From contig CABIVS010000005.1 in assembly GCA_902362375.1 (NCBI GenBank), forward strand, positions 62,001-126,000: a DNA stretch of 64,000 nucleotides, given 5' to 3'. Made by a program: the position numbers and the translations under genes. Position 1 is the stretch's first letter; each line of letters opens with the position of its first letter. This stretch comes from Bacteroidaceae bacterium. Its GTDB lineage: Bacteria; Bacteroidota; Bacteroidia; Bacteroidales; Bacteroidaceae. The notes under the pieces were generated by a model. The model saw only the letters and a list, made by a program, of their open reading frames with translations. It was not told the origin of the DNA and did not search any database. Positions 29,301 to 39,200 of the stretch are shown here, in pieces.

Positions 29301-29357
29301 GCCCGCAAACAGGCATACGATGCACAAAAGTGTGATTATTCTGTTTTTCATATACAT
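26325..29357 (-). CDS. SusC-family transporter, second pair, with divergent TonB box
   Basis: 1010 residues. Signal peptide (about 1-25), carboxypeptidase-D-like domain (about 29-105), plug (DAAAKALYGPRASSGVILITTK near 215-236) and barrel ending YRTFNIGLNLNF. The segment where other SusC proteins carry EVVVVGYG reads instead TPIEVAMLQKEKKG, so the TonB box or its flanks are altered. It may still be a TonB box of another subtype. It follows the first SusD by 12 bases, making a SusC-SusD-SusC-SusD array, and probably imports a related but distinct fragment of the same glycan. Confidence 0.93.
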   Translation of the reverse strand: MYMKNRIITLLCIVCLFAGNEVCRAQVQEVISGVVRNESNEPLEGAIISVPDNPEYTTSSDKDGKFIMEIPSEANMAVCKIPGYRNQTMKLTLNKPVEFRLVSDIAGQDTPIEVAMLQKEKKGSYTGAISTVQGDELAKTPNSGFSATLTGRLAGLTSIQSTSTPADDATTMYIRGLNSINGNSPLVVLDGIPAPLFDMNTLDANAVESVSILKDAAAKALYGPRASSGVILITTKRGEIGRTKVNVNMDFSIQQATQRPKTVGTGEYAQMRNQALLNDGGTSLYSLYEIAGFTDGTIPGHDWYDTFMNDAASMQRYNINISGGNNRVKYLVNAGYLHQNSLIDAEKNDNYNPALKLHRFNILANVDVTLHRYLNCFLNTNVTIDRMNQGYNGTGDIMNSIYQMAPTVPGPVTEDGKVITTEYNEYPTYGLINRSGYSHRTGINLNVAYGMNLDLGFLTKGLSVKGIVGYEANYDGTIYGSTDYARYAANGNGLFGTHTTLPLSLSKTANMRYFINFQGFVNYNRTFGEKHEVDAFISYFNENMMKNGDLPYDRLSLMGHLKYGYGSRYYIQGDFTYDGTEQFKPGNRFKFFPTVSAAWVVSNESFLKDSGWLSFLKIRASAGWLGNDQISATRFLYATDVRYQLQGYLLSNYYAAQTVEGMQGNPYIHYEKSFQQNYGIDITLLNSLSFTFDYWNVKQTNMAIQDNSISSAQGIASNYLPFENLGKMNNKGFDVELSYTKKLKCGLNMTFRGNMGYNKNEVIDVKELNRTTSGYYYPYRKTGYSAGQQFGYLIDYSNGNGYYNSQEEIDKSGLRFSGASPRPGDFIYKDLNNDGNIDERDQAPMDKAQTLPTIAYGGSIQLEYRNFDLYVQLQGVSGTAAYYSGCGIFDNSYQGVYTDLHRNAWTAERYAANEEISYPALTTGNSSSLQSNEFFYSKNNYLRVKNVVLGYTLAKRWSSKLKLEKMRFYISGANLLTTSSLKFDNLDPEQYAYTAYPIYRTFNIGLNLNF

Positions 29358-29369
29358 TCTGTTTTATGA

Positions 29370-31208
29370 TTACCATCCTGCATTTTGCCACGTCTGTCCC
29401 GTTGTGCCTTCCAATACGGCTGCTTCACTGGCAGGGATAGGATATACGTGCCATTTCTTTTCGTAACTCATTTTACTCGGCTTGCCGCCGTCTGTTCCTA
29501 AAATAATTCTTTCATAAGAGAATGAATTTCCATTCTTGGTGATTTTCATACCTGTGGTAAACTTCTCGTTTTCCATGTTCTCATTTGCTGGTGTCCAGCG
29601 GCGGATGTCGAAATATCTGTCTTCTTCGCAAGCCAGTTCTACCTGACGTTCATGGCGTACTAACAAGCGTGCTTCGTTCTTATCATTTGTAGACAAATCA
29701 ACCGAGGGATCAAAGCCTGCCCGGTGGCGGATTTCATTGATCCATCCCAGACCTTCGGTGAGATGACCGCTTTCAATGGCTGCTTCGGCTGCGTTCAGAT
29801 AGATTTTGCCTAACCGATAGAAACGGAAACGTCCGTCATATCCAGCCACTCCGGCTGCTTTACAGTTACCGTTCACCATTCTCTTTCTCCAATAATAACC
29901 GGTACGTGTGTTGGTATTTCCACTGGTACGGATTTCGCTGTTTCCTCCTACATATGTTTCTACAACTGCCGGTTCTTTGCCTAACAGAACTGGACTGTTA
30001 TTGTAAAAAACAGTAGCCTGTAAACGTAAATCGCGTCCATTATAGGGATTTGCAGGATCATAACCACTATTGGGATTGTAATTAGGAGACAGATGCTTCT
30101 CATCATTATAAGGTTTTGACAAATCCAATATTGGTTTTCCGGTTGCTAACATATCATAGGCGTCTACTAACTCCTGAGAAGGCACAATGGTGAGTTGGGC
30201 ATTCCCTAATACCGGTGCTCCGATAACATCATACAAAGGATTTGTATACGGGTCGGGCCAATAACCTTCTGTGCTTTGCCAGATTGTTTCTTTGTCACTG
30301 GGATCTGTTCCAATGTAGTTATTGAGCGTGAAGTACTCCATATAAGCATTGTTATAATACTTTTCCGTATCCGAACATTTAGTATAGAGTTCGTAGCCGT
30401 TGGCTTTCAATTGTTCCAAACAGTCTTTATTGATCGTGTAAGCCCATTCCCATAGATCCTTTCCACCATTGTTATAAGTGCTGGCAGCAAACAAAGATGC
30501 TTCGGAACGGATAGCCATTGCGATGCCTTTGGTCATTCTGATCTTTTCGTTGAGCGTTGTCAGCCTCCAGGGAAGATTGGCTGATTTAAGGGCTGTTTCG
30601 CAATCGTCTACAATGAAGCGGGCACAGTCCTCAAAGCTGGGGCGTGATAAGGTTGAAAAATCATAATCCAGCCCGTAAGGCTCCTTTTCAATAGGTACAG
30701 GACCATACCATTTCAACAGTTCCATATAGAAATAAGCGCGGAGTACATGAGCTTCCGCTACCCAGCGGTCACGATCTGTTTCGCTCGGGATGGCAGCAGT
30801 GGCTGCCCGTTGGAGGAATGTGTTGATGGTGCGGATTTGTCCCCAGTATAATTGCCAGTATCCTCCTTCCGAGTAGGTATCACCCATGTCTCTACGAACA
30901 TCAAGATAGAAGTCTGTAGTAGTACAGTTACCTGATGCGGCATGTGCAAAGCCACCGCCGGAACCATCTGTGCAATCCCATGCTTCGTCACTAAGTGCCA
31001 CAGGATAGTTGCTCCAGAAGTGATATCGCAAACTCTTTTTGGGCAGGTAGTCAAAACAAGTGCTGAAATAAGCTTTGGTCAGATCAGGATCTTGAAATAC
31101 TTCATCCAGCGATAATCTTCCGTCAGGAGCTACATCCAATGCTTCGTTACAAGAACTGAATGTGAGCAGAGAAGCAAACATGCATATATAAATAAATCTT
31201 TTTTTCAT
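29370..31208 (-). CDS. SusD-family lipoprotein, first pair
   Basis: 612 residues with lipobox LTFSSC. SusD landmarks: VLRAYFYMELLKWYGPVPI near 152-170, YRLGKIYLNAAEAAIESG, RHERQVELACEEDRYFDIRRW and a final NAGW. It starts 19 bases after the stop of its SusC partner. It is expected to sit on the outer face of the outer membrane and bind the glycan. It ends 12 bases before the next SusC. Confidence 0.93.
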   Translation of the reverse strand: MKKRFIYICMFASLLTFSSCNEALDVAPDGRLSLDEVFQDPDLTKAYFSTCFDYLPKKSLRYHFWSNYPVALSDEAWDCTDGSGGGFAHAASGNCTTTDFYLDVRRDMGDTYSEGGYWQLYWGQIRTINTFLQRAATAAIPSETDRDRWVAEAHVLRAYFYMELLKWYGPVPIEKEPYGLDYDFSTLSRPSFEDCARFIVDDCETALKSANLPWRLTTLNEKIRMTKGIAMAIRSEASLFAASTYNNGGKDLWEWAYTINKDCLEQLKANGYELYTKCSDTEKYYNNAYMEYFTLNNYIGTDPSDKETIWQSTEGYWPDPYTNPLYDVIGAPVLGNAQLTIVPSQELVDAYDMLATGKPILDLSKPYNDEKHLSPNYNPNSGYDPANPYNGRDLRLQATVFYNNSPVLLGKEPAVVETYVGGNSEIRTSGNTNTRTGYYWRKRMVNGNCKAAGVAGYDGRFRFYRLGKIYLNAAEAAIESGHLTEGLGWINEIRHRAGFDPSVDLSTNDKNEARLLVRHERQVELACEEDRYFDIRRWTPANENMENEKFTTGMKITKNGNSFSYERIILGTDGGKPSKMSYEKKWHVYPIPASEAAVLEGTTGQTWQNAGW

Positions 31209-31227
31209 ATCGGGTTTGTTTTAGCCG

Positions 31228-34200
31228 TTAAAATGTAATATTTAAACCTACATTGTAAGTGCGCATTGTCGGATAAGCTGCCGGACCGTTCTGTTCCGGA
31301 TCGAAGCTATCGGTTTTGAGGTGAGTCCATGTATACAGATTGTTACCGCTTAAATAGAAACGTACATTCGATGCACCGATTTTCTTGCTGATGCTTTCCG
31401 GTAATGTATATCCTACTTCTGCATTTTTCAGACGTATATAGGAGGCATCCATGATAAAGAAATCATTGGGCTGTAAGCTTGGCCCGCCACTGCTGGATAA
31501 ACGGGGATATGTAATCTTTTCATGATTATTATAGCGTTCTTCGCTCCAACGTCCCATGTGCATTTTGTAAAAGTTGCCACTGCTTTCGTAGATACCGGCT
31601 CCCGAATAAGTCTTGCTGTATTGGCCTACTCCTTGCAACATGATGGAAACATCGAATCCTTTCCAATTGGCAGATAAAGAGAAACCGTAGTTGATGCGGG
31701 GTAACAGAGATGAATAGCCGATAGGAGCTTTGTCACGGTCATTGATCACACCGTCTCCGTTGAGATCTTTATAAATAAAGTCTCCGGGTTCCGGTGTTCC
31801 TACACCTTCGTAAGTCAGTCCGCTTTTGGCGATACTTTCATCACTGTAGAAGAAACCGGTTCCGTCACGGCCTTTTTCGGGATCATAGCTGTGGTCGATA
31901 ATATATCCCCAGTTTTGTCCTAATGAAAATCCGGTGGTGCGGGTGCGGTATGCATAATCCTTACCTAATAGCGGTTCGTCATATTCCAAAACTTTGTTTC
32001 TGGCATAACTGAAGTTTGCATTGGCAGAAACGGATAGTCCATTCTTGAATTGCTTCTGATATCCGAGTACCATCTCAAATCCCTGGTTCTTGACTTCACC
32101 ATCGTTCATCAATGGAAGGGCAGAGGAGGGCAGACCTTGAATCATAGGAGTAGTTTGAGGGATGATCAAGATGTTCTTTCTTTTTTCAACAAAGTAGTCG
32201 AACGAGAAAGAAAGATCATGGTACAAAGATATGTCTATACCATAATTTTGTTTTTCAGCTGTTTCCCATGTGATACTTTTGTTTCCTATGTAGTTTTCGG
32301 CGATTTTGTAACCTTGTCCCCAGCCGGAACCGTTGGAAGCGTACCCCAAACTAGGAGATAACCAGTGGTCTCCTTTACTGTCTGTTACTACGGAATATTG
32401 ACTGATATTATCCAGATAAAGGAAGCGGGCAGGCTTTCCGTCACTGGTTGTAAATGCATCATTTCCTACTTTTCCCCAAGAAGCTCTTAATTTCAGATTC
32501 GTCAGGACTGGATTATCCTGAAGAAAGCTTTCGTTAGTTACTAACCAACCAAGAGAGGCGGCGGGGAAGAATCCGAATCGTTTGTCTGGAGAGAATTGCT
32601 CCGAACCGTTGTAACCCATATTTACTTCTACAAAATAACGCCTGTCATAATCATAGGTTGCACGTCCTGCAATACCGATTACATTATAAGGCAGTAGCAG
32701 ATCACCTGATGTCTCTTTAGATTCTTTAACATCCCGCTGTGCCAGGAACATGGCAGTAATATTGTGTTTCTCAGCAAAACTACGGTTGTAGTTGATTTGC
32801 GCTTGCAGGTTCATTGTCCAATAGGACTCGGAAGACTTGGTCAGCTCGATTGGACCATCTTCATCTTCCAGGCTAGGATGCCGGTTGATAAACAGATGTT
32901 CTCCTGAAGCTAACGTCTGATAGGTATACCAGGTGTAGGAACGTTTTCCTATTGTTTTGCCGAATCCTTTGGAGTCGAAAGATACTTGTCCTTTGACAGA
33001 GAGCCCTTTGGTGATAAATCCCAAATCAATTTCCACTCCTCCGATGACATTGATTCCCGATCTGGTCTCCAGTTGATAACCCGAACGGTTGATTAAAGGA
33101 TATGCGCTCAACGAATTGTTGGCAGGATCTTCTACAGATAATCCGGCTCCGATAGGGAAGGTGCGTATAGCGTCGGTGGCGTATGCACCTTCCGGAGTCA
33201 GATACATGGAAGTAGGCCGTGAAGTCAGAGCACTATTGAATACACTTGTCATGCTTGCAGAAGTCCCGTTGATCCGTTCCAGATAAGAGGAGGCATTTAA
33301 GTTGATCTTCACTGACTTATTGACTTTATAGTCAATATTTGAACGGAAGTTGTATCGGTCTAATGAAGACTGGGCATTGTAACCTAACTTGGATTTAGGT
33401 TCTACGTTGAACATACCTCCCTGATGCAGGTAGCCTGCACTTACAAAATACTGAAGTTTGTCCGAACCTCCGGAAACGTTCATGTTAGCTCTGGTCATAG
33501 GTGCATAATCTCTGAATAAGATATCTTGCCAGTTATTATTCGGATAGAAATCAGGATCTACGGGGTTACCTGTTTTCCATGAGTCGAACTTGTCGATGTC
33601 CGGTCCGAAGAACTCGGCAGAGTTCCCATCGTTAGTGAGTGCTTCATTGCGAAGTCTTACCCAATCCCATGAGTCCAGGCGTTCGGGTTTGAAGGCCATT
33701 TCCTGCATACTGAATTCTACATTGGCACTGATACGGGCAGTTCCTTTTTCACCTCTCCGGGTGGTGATCATTATAACTCCATTGGCACCTCGTACACCGA
33801 ATACTGCCGTTGCGGAAGCATCTTTCAATACGGAAATATTAGCGATTTCGTTCGGATCGATGGAACGCATATCGTCTACAGCTACTCCATCTACCATGAT
33901 TAATGGATTTGTACCGTTTGTGGTGGCTGCACCACGAAGGAACATGGTCACTTCGTCACGTCCCGGTTCACCGGAAGTCTGGATAGTGGTCAGTCCGGGG
34001 AGCTTTCCGGATAAAGCGGAGCTTAAGTTGGGCGATGAAGACTTCATCAATTCTTTTCGGTCGATGGAAGCAACGGAGCCAATGACAGAAACTTTTTTCT
34101 GGGTACCGTAAGCCACTACTACAACTTCTTCCAGATTCGCTACGTCCGGATGCATAATGATGCGCATGTCTTTTTTTGCAGGTACATCTTGTTTTTGATA

Positions 34201-34482
34201 ACCTACATAACTGATCTCCAGTATTGCGTTGGGAGCAACCGATAAAGAGAAACGACCGTCTATGTCTGTAATAGTACCATTCGTTGCTGCTCCTTTTTCC
34301 ATGACGGAAGCTCCGATCAGGCTTTCACCGGACTCGTCCACGACGACTCCGGAGGCTGTTATCTTGGACTGTTGCTGTATCAGGGTAGCATCTCCAATAT
34401 CTGATGCATTTCCTGTAACGGGAATACAGATTCCCAACCCGAGCAACAGGCACATTTTGTATAGCCAATAACTTCTTTTCAT
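31228..34482 (-). CDS. SusC-family TonB-dependent transporter, first pair
   Basis: 1084 residues. Signal peptide (about 1-26), carboxypeptidase-D-like domain (ASGVVVDESGESLIGASV onward), TonB-box region NLEEVVVVAYG, plug with SATAVFGVRGANGVIMITT near 218-236, and barrel ending MRTYNVGLNITF. It imports oligosaccharides across the outer membrane. It starts 28 bases after the leucine-rich-repeat lipoprotein gene, inside the long minus-strand operon, with no promoter evident in that short gap. Confidence 0.95.
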   Translation of the reverse strand: MKRSYWLYKMCLLLGLGICIPVTGNASDIGDATLIQQQSKITASGVVVDESGESLIGASVMEKGAATNGTITDIDGRFSLSVAPNAILEISYVGYQKQDVPAKKDMRIIMHPDVANLEEVVVVAYGTQKKVSVIGSVASIDRKELMKSSSPNLSSALSGKLPGLTTIQTSGEPGRDEVTMFLRGAATTNGTNPLIMVDGVAVDDMRSIDPNEIANISVLKDASATAVFGVRGANGVIMITTRRGEKGTARISANVEFSMQEMAFKPERLDSWDWVRLRNEALTNDGNSAEFFGPDIDKFDSWKTGNPVDPDFYPNNNWQDILFRDYAPMTRANMNVSGGSDKLQYFVSAGYLHQGGMFNVEPKSKLGYNAQSSLDRYNFRSNIDYKVNKSVKINLNASSYLERINGTSASMTSVFNSALTSRPTSMYLTPEGAYATDAIRTFPIGAGLSVEDPANNSLSAYPLINRSGYQLETRSGINVIGGVEIDLGFITKGLSVKGQVSFDSKGFGKTIGKRSYTWYTYQTLASGEHLFINRHPSLEDEDGPIELTKSSESYWTMNLQAQINYNRSFAEKHNITAMFLAQRDVKESKETSGDLLLPYNVIGIAGRATYDYDRRYFVEVNMGYNGSEQFSPDKRFGFFPAASLGWLVTNESFLQDNPVLTNLKLRASWGKVGNDAFTTSDGKPARFLYLDNISQYSVVTDSKGDHWLSPSLGYASNGSGWGQGYKIAENYIGNKSITWETAEKQNYGIDISLYHDLSFSFDYFVEKRKNILIIPQTTPMIQGLPSSALPLMNDGEVKNQGFEMVLGYQKQFKNGLSVSANANFSYARNKVLEYDEPLLGKDYAYRTRTTGFSLGQNWGYIIDHSYDPEKGRDGTGFFYSDESIAKSGLTYEGVGTPEPGDFIYKDLNGDGVINDRDKAPIGYSSLLPRINYGFSLSANWKGFDVSIMLQGVGQYSKTYSGAGIYESSGNFYKMHMGRWSEERYNNHEKITYPRLSSSGGPSLQPNDFFIMDASYIRLKNAEVGYTLPESISKKIGASNVRFYLSGNNLYTWTHLKTDSFDPEQNGPAAYPTMRTYNVGLNITF

Positions 34483-34510
34483 AACTATAACGTTTAAGAT
34501 TATTTTCTGT

Positions 34511-36259
34511 CTAATTAAATGAACTCAACATTTTGTCCTTGTCGTATCCTATGTATTCATAGCGTTCTATCCGGACACCTTGGTCTTTTGCGGTAATACA
34601 AGGACTTGTGCCATTCCATGAGCTATCCATCCACCACTCTTCTACTAATAGTTTTCTTTGAGTTGAAGAGTTGTTAGTAAATGAGAACTGAACTTTCGAA
34701 GGATCTATTGTTCCTCCGGAATAACCTAAAACAGAATAAGTGCCTGCCAAATTACGCAGATCGACATAAACGAGCGGACAACCGGATGCATTTAATGTTG
34801 TGATGGACTTGCAACGGTTTATATCCAGATATGTCAGCCCCGGATTATTGCTTACATCAATAGAGGTTATCATATACTGGTCTCCGGAAATAAACTTGGT
34901 CAATCCTGCGTTCTTAGCACTGAAAGATTGAATGCCTTTCTCATCTACCGGACCTGCTGTATAGCTGGTGCTGATTGCATATTTACTTAGGTCGATCTCT
35001 CCCAGATTATTACCGTCCAAGATGAGGCTCTTATATCCGCAGAAGTATTGCAACCCTTCCAGATTGGTGATTCCCTTGTTGCTAAGATCAAGAGTTGTGT
35101 TGTTCTTGAAGTATTCTGTATTCAGAGCTGCCACTGTCAGAACTTTATCCCCTTCGAAGACATCCGGAACCAAGGCTTTGAGGGCATTCCGTAGGTTTAT
35201 ATCAGGAATTTCCCCGTACTTTTTCAATGTTTTCTGATATTTTCCGTAACTGTAATAGTAGTTGTTGTTTCCATCCGGATAGTCGTGCATCCAATCGTAC
35301 CCTTCCACTGTCACTCCATTATTGATGGCATCTACGATAGAACCGCTATTGCTATAGTATGAGTCCATCCACCAGGATTCCATTTTCAGAAGTCGTTCTT
35401 TGCTTGCATCGTCACTGAAAGTAAATTTGAAGTCTGTACTGTTATAGTTCAGACATCCGCCATAGATGCTGTGGTAGTTACGTACATCCAAATAGACCAG
35501 TTTGCAGTTTAGAGCAGAGAATCTTTCAATGGTATAATAGTAATACAGATCGATAGATTCTAGTTGGATGCTTCCGTCTATGTTGAGAGAAACCAATGTG
35601 CTATTCGGATGTTCTACAGTAGCCAGTTCCAGTTTAGTCAATCCTGTGTTTTGTGCAGTCAATTCGGACAGCCTGGACAGAACTTCAGCAGGAATTTCGC
35701 TTATATCATTGTTGTTGCAGATCAGTTTACGGATGTTGCTGAAATACTCGAGTCCTTCCAAAGAAGTGATATTCTTATCGCTGATATCCAGTGCGCCATC
35801 AGTGAATGTGACATACTTCGCACTGGAAGAAATCTTCTCTCCTTTGAATATATCGGGGAAGAGAGCAGAGAGGGCATTGCGCAAGTTCTCATCGGGCATT
35901 ACTCCTACAGTACTGTTGATGACTCCCAATGTTCGCATTTTACTACCACGTACTAATACAAGTCCATAAGAATCTTTGTTTGCAGTAGAGGGGTATAGTA
36001 CCGTAATATGGTCGGAGGATACTTCTCTGGTTTCCATGTAGATGGGCTGTTCTGTCCCTCCTGATAAAGGAGAAAGTGCCAGTACATCACAGTCAATAAA
36101 GCCATTTCCCTGAATGGTAATCTCTGTGCCTAGGGATTCTTCCGAAATGTCCGGAAGCACTACATTGGTTACTCCCAGGTCTGTGCCTAACTTTTCGTCT
36201 TCACATCCCAAAAGGAATACCATTCCAAGCATTAATAAAATGTAGAAATGTGTTTTCAT
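34511..36259 (-). CDS. Surface lipoprotein with two leucine-rich-repeat modules
   Basis: 582 residues with lipobox FLLGC. An N-terminal IPT/TIG-like domain (about 33-115; GTEITIQGNGFID) is followed by two copies of a module of about 225 residues. Copy 1 (about 118-345) opens PDENLRNALSALFPDIFKG and copy 2 (about 347-580) opens PDINLRNALKALVPDVFEG. Both then carry DIS/DLS-K-ITxLEGLxYF leucine-rich repeats and close with a WWMDS segment. The place directly before SusC suggests a surface glycan-binding role, an unusual fold for that job. Leucine-rich repeats could alternatively bind a protein, as in adhesion to a glycoprotein substrate. No catalytic motif is seen. Confidence 0.7.
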   Translation of the reverse strand: MKTHFYILLMLGMVFLLGCEDEKLGTDLGVTNVVLPDISEESLGTEITIQGNGFIDCDVLALSPLSGGTEQPIYMETREVSSDHITVLYPSTANKDSYGLVLVRGSKMRTLGVINSTVGVMPDENLRNALSALFPDIFKGEKISSSAKYVTFTDGALDISDKNITSLEGLEYFSNIRKLICNNNDISEIPAEVLSRLSELTAQNTGLTKLELATVEHPNSTLVSLNIDGSIQLESIDLYYYYTIERFSALNCKLVYLDVRNYHSIYGGCLNYNSTDFKFTFSDDASKERLLKMESWWMDSYYSNSGSIVDAINNGVTVEGYDWMHDYPDGNNNYYYSYGKYQKTLKKYGEIPDINLRNALKALVPDVFEGDKVLTVAALNTEYFKNNTTLDLSNKGITNLEGLQYFCGYKSLILDGNNLGEIDLSKYAISTSYTAGPVDEKGIQSFSAKNAGLTKFISGDQYMITSIDVSNNPGLTYLDINRCKSITTLNASGCPLVYVDLRNLAGTYSVLGYSGGTIDPSKVQFSFTNNSSTQRKLLVEEWWMDSSWNGTSPCITAKDQGVRIERYEYIGYDKDKMLSSFN

Positions 36260-36296
36260 AAATACTATTTGTTTAATGAATAAATAGAGTACATCG

Positions 36297-39200
36297 TTAT
36301 TCTTGTTTTAAGACAACCACTGAATGAGGTGGTATAGAGCATTGAATTTCATCTTTTACCTTTAGAGGTTCGGCATCCGGAGGCAGCATTTGGTCTGTAA
36401 CAGGCAGACTGTCTTTGGTATACCGGTAAACCTTGTAATTCCCATTGGTTTGCGCATGTTTGTTGATGAGGCTTATTGTTTTCTCCTGATCCATTCCGTT
36501 GGCAAAGACATACACCCATTTGCCGTTTGTGTTCCGGACGGCAGTTCCTGCATACCATTCCTCCGGTGTTGCTATCGGATAGATTTCAGCTCCCGGGCGT
36601 ATGAAACGTGTCAACAGAGAATAGGCATAGTACTGCGGGCGTACCTCGTAATCACTTTTGATATCGTTGTAGTATGGTTCCGAAGCGTATGTCTTTTTTA
36701 CATACTTCCATAAACCCAGTTGCTGCATTGCTCCGTAGTCTGCATCTTTACCGTAGTATTGGTCTATCAGGCTCCAATAACTAACACCGCTTGCTCCTGC
36801 ATTGAGTAGATTGATGACTATGCGTGTCATGAGTACTCCTCGTTCATACAAGTCGATATCTTTTTGTCTGGTGGCACCTACGCATTGATTACCTCCGAAT
36901 TCACCGATGAAATGGACTTTTCCAACTGAAGCGGCCAATTGAGAGTTTTGTTTTTCCCAATCCAGAATTGTGGAGTTCGGAGTTTCGTAGCCGAAGATAT
37001 AGGTGTGGGAGTTGAATACGTCAGCAACGTTCGCCAGTCCTTTCGTGCAGGCTGCCAGATATTTATGCGTTCCTGTACCTCCGTCCGAATTGTCAGAAAG
37101 ACTGAAATGTACTTTATGTCGTATTCCATCCTCTTTGAAACGTCTGTCGAGTACTTTACACATTTCAATATAGTCGGCGGTGGGAGCAGCTTTACCTTTG
37201 ATGATATATGACCAATCTGGTTCGTTGATCGGAGTAATCTCTTTGATGCACGTGTATTTTTTGTTGTTGAGCAGGTGTTGTACAAGTGCAGAAAAGTTCT
37301 CGCTCCATTCTTCATAGTTAGTCGGGGCTACTACCCAGTTACCATAATTCCCTTCGGCCAGGAAATGTCCCGGAGGGGCTCCCCAAAGTACAAGGGTGAC
37401 TTCCATTTTCTGTTCTTGTGCCATATCCAATACTTTGTAGAGTGATTGCATTTCTAAAGAGTCGAATGTGAAATTATGCCACTCGATTTTGGATGCGTCC
37501 GGATTGTCATTCTTTGGTTCATACCATTGTGGCATCACCATCACCCGTAAGCTTTGCAGTCCCATTTCTTTGACACGCTTCACAACGATGCGATCCCAGT
37601 CTTCAGCTTTGGCTCCATCATTGCGGGTCACATTTTGTGAGAGGAAGTGAGGATCTAGTTCTGCACCTATAGCACGGAGGTTTACACCGGTTTTCTTTCC
37701 TACAGAAAGTTTCTGTATGGCAGTTGTTGAACTTTGGTATTTGATTATCAGACTACTTTGCGGGTTATCCAGTGTCAGCGTGAAGCCGTTAGCCAGTTCT
37801 TTACCGGTTTTCTTTATAGCCTCTCCTGTATCTTTATTGGTGAGTATATAAGTGTGGTCAGGGTGTAGTCCTGATAAATTGACAGTATAGCTCTTGTCCG
37901 GATTGTCTTTGCGGCGGAAAGCTACGATGTATCCGCTGTCATCCGACGGGCGATAAAGTTGGTATACTAGCCAGATATTTTCTGAGGTAATGTTGTTTAT
38001 TCCACTCAACGGATAGTAATCTTCATAGAAATAGGGACGGAGCTCTTTGAACTCTGCCTGGCGGTCGCGCATATCATAGATGGATTGTCCGGCTTCGGTT
38101 ATTTTCCAGTTGTAGATAATAGAGGTTCCGAGGCTGGAACGGAAAGTGAATTTATCGGCACTCACAGTTCCTGTACCATGCAGGGGAAGGTATAAGTTCA
38201 ATCCGTAGGTATGGCATTGATAACCGATTGGTTCTCCATAACTGTAGTCTGTTCTCCACATCGGTGCACTGCGTGAGATACTTTCGAGGTCGATACGGCG
38301 TCCGCCACTGGCACAATTATCAACCAGCAAGCCCGGAAAGCGGTTCAGCAGATATTCCCAGAAAGAATAAAGTCCTTCAATGTATCGGATTTCGCAGATA
38401 CCTTGTCTGCCAGGTTCATCATTGGCAGCCCAGAAACCCTCCGGCTCTATATTGAAATCCTGGCGGTAGTAGTCTATGCCATTTTCCTCGAGGAAGTCTC
38501 CGATATATTTACTCATCCATCGACATGCCTCCGGATTTCCGAGATTAAATAGATAAGAGTCGTGCTCACCATCTTTTGTCCAGTCTTCCTGTTTGGCTTT
38601 TCCTCTGGCATCCAGCATCCATTGAGGGTGTTGCAGTGCCCAGGCTGATCCTTTCATAACACGCTCCGGTTCAAACCATACCATGAACTTGGAACCAACT
38701 CTATGTACTTCGTCGGCGATGGGGCGTAACCCTTCGGGGAAACGAATAGAGTCGACGGTCCAGTTTCCTACGGTGTTCGCCCAATTCTTATGATTGGCTA
38801 CATCTGCCGAGTGATTGTACCATCCGGCATCCAGCCAGAATACTTCGGGTACTAATTTGAATTGTTCATACCGTTTCACCATAGCAATGGCATAATCTGT
38901 AGTCAGGCAGGTATATTCATTACAGGGAGTAGGATCACCGTAGTTGAAACTGGTCGATATTGGATATACGGTCGGTTTACCATCTACTTTCCAAGTGTGG
39001 TGGGCTTGCACGAAACGGCGGAACTGGTTGTGTCCTTTCATCCGGTCGGAACCGTTCCAGAATGACAGGCATACACTGGAAGTGCGGATGCTCTCTTCCG
39101 GATACAGATAGGTTTTCAAACGTTCAATTCCGGAGGTAAGCGCTACGCTTTGTTGGTCTGCACAGCACACATCGGCAAACCAGGTTCCTGTCCATCCGAT

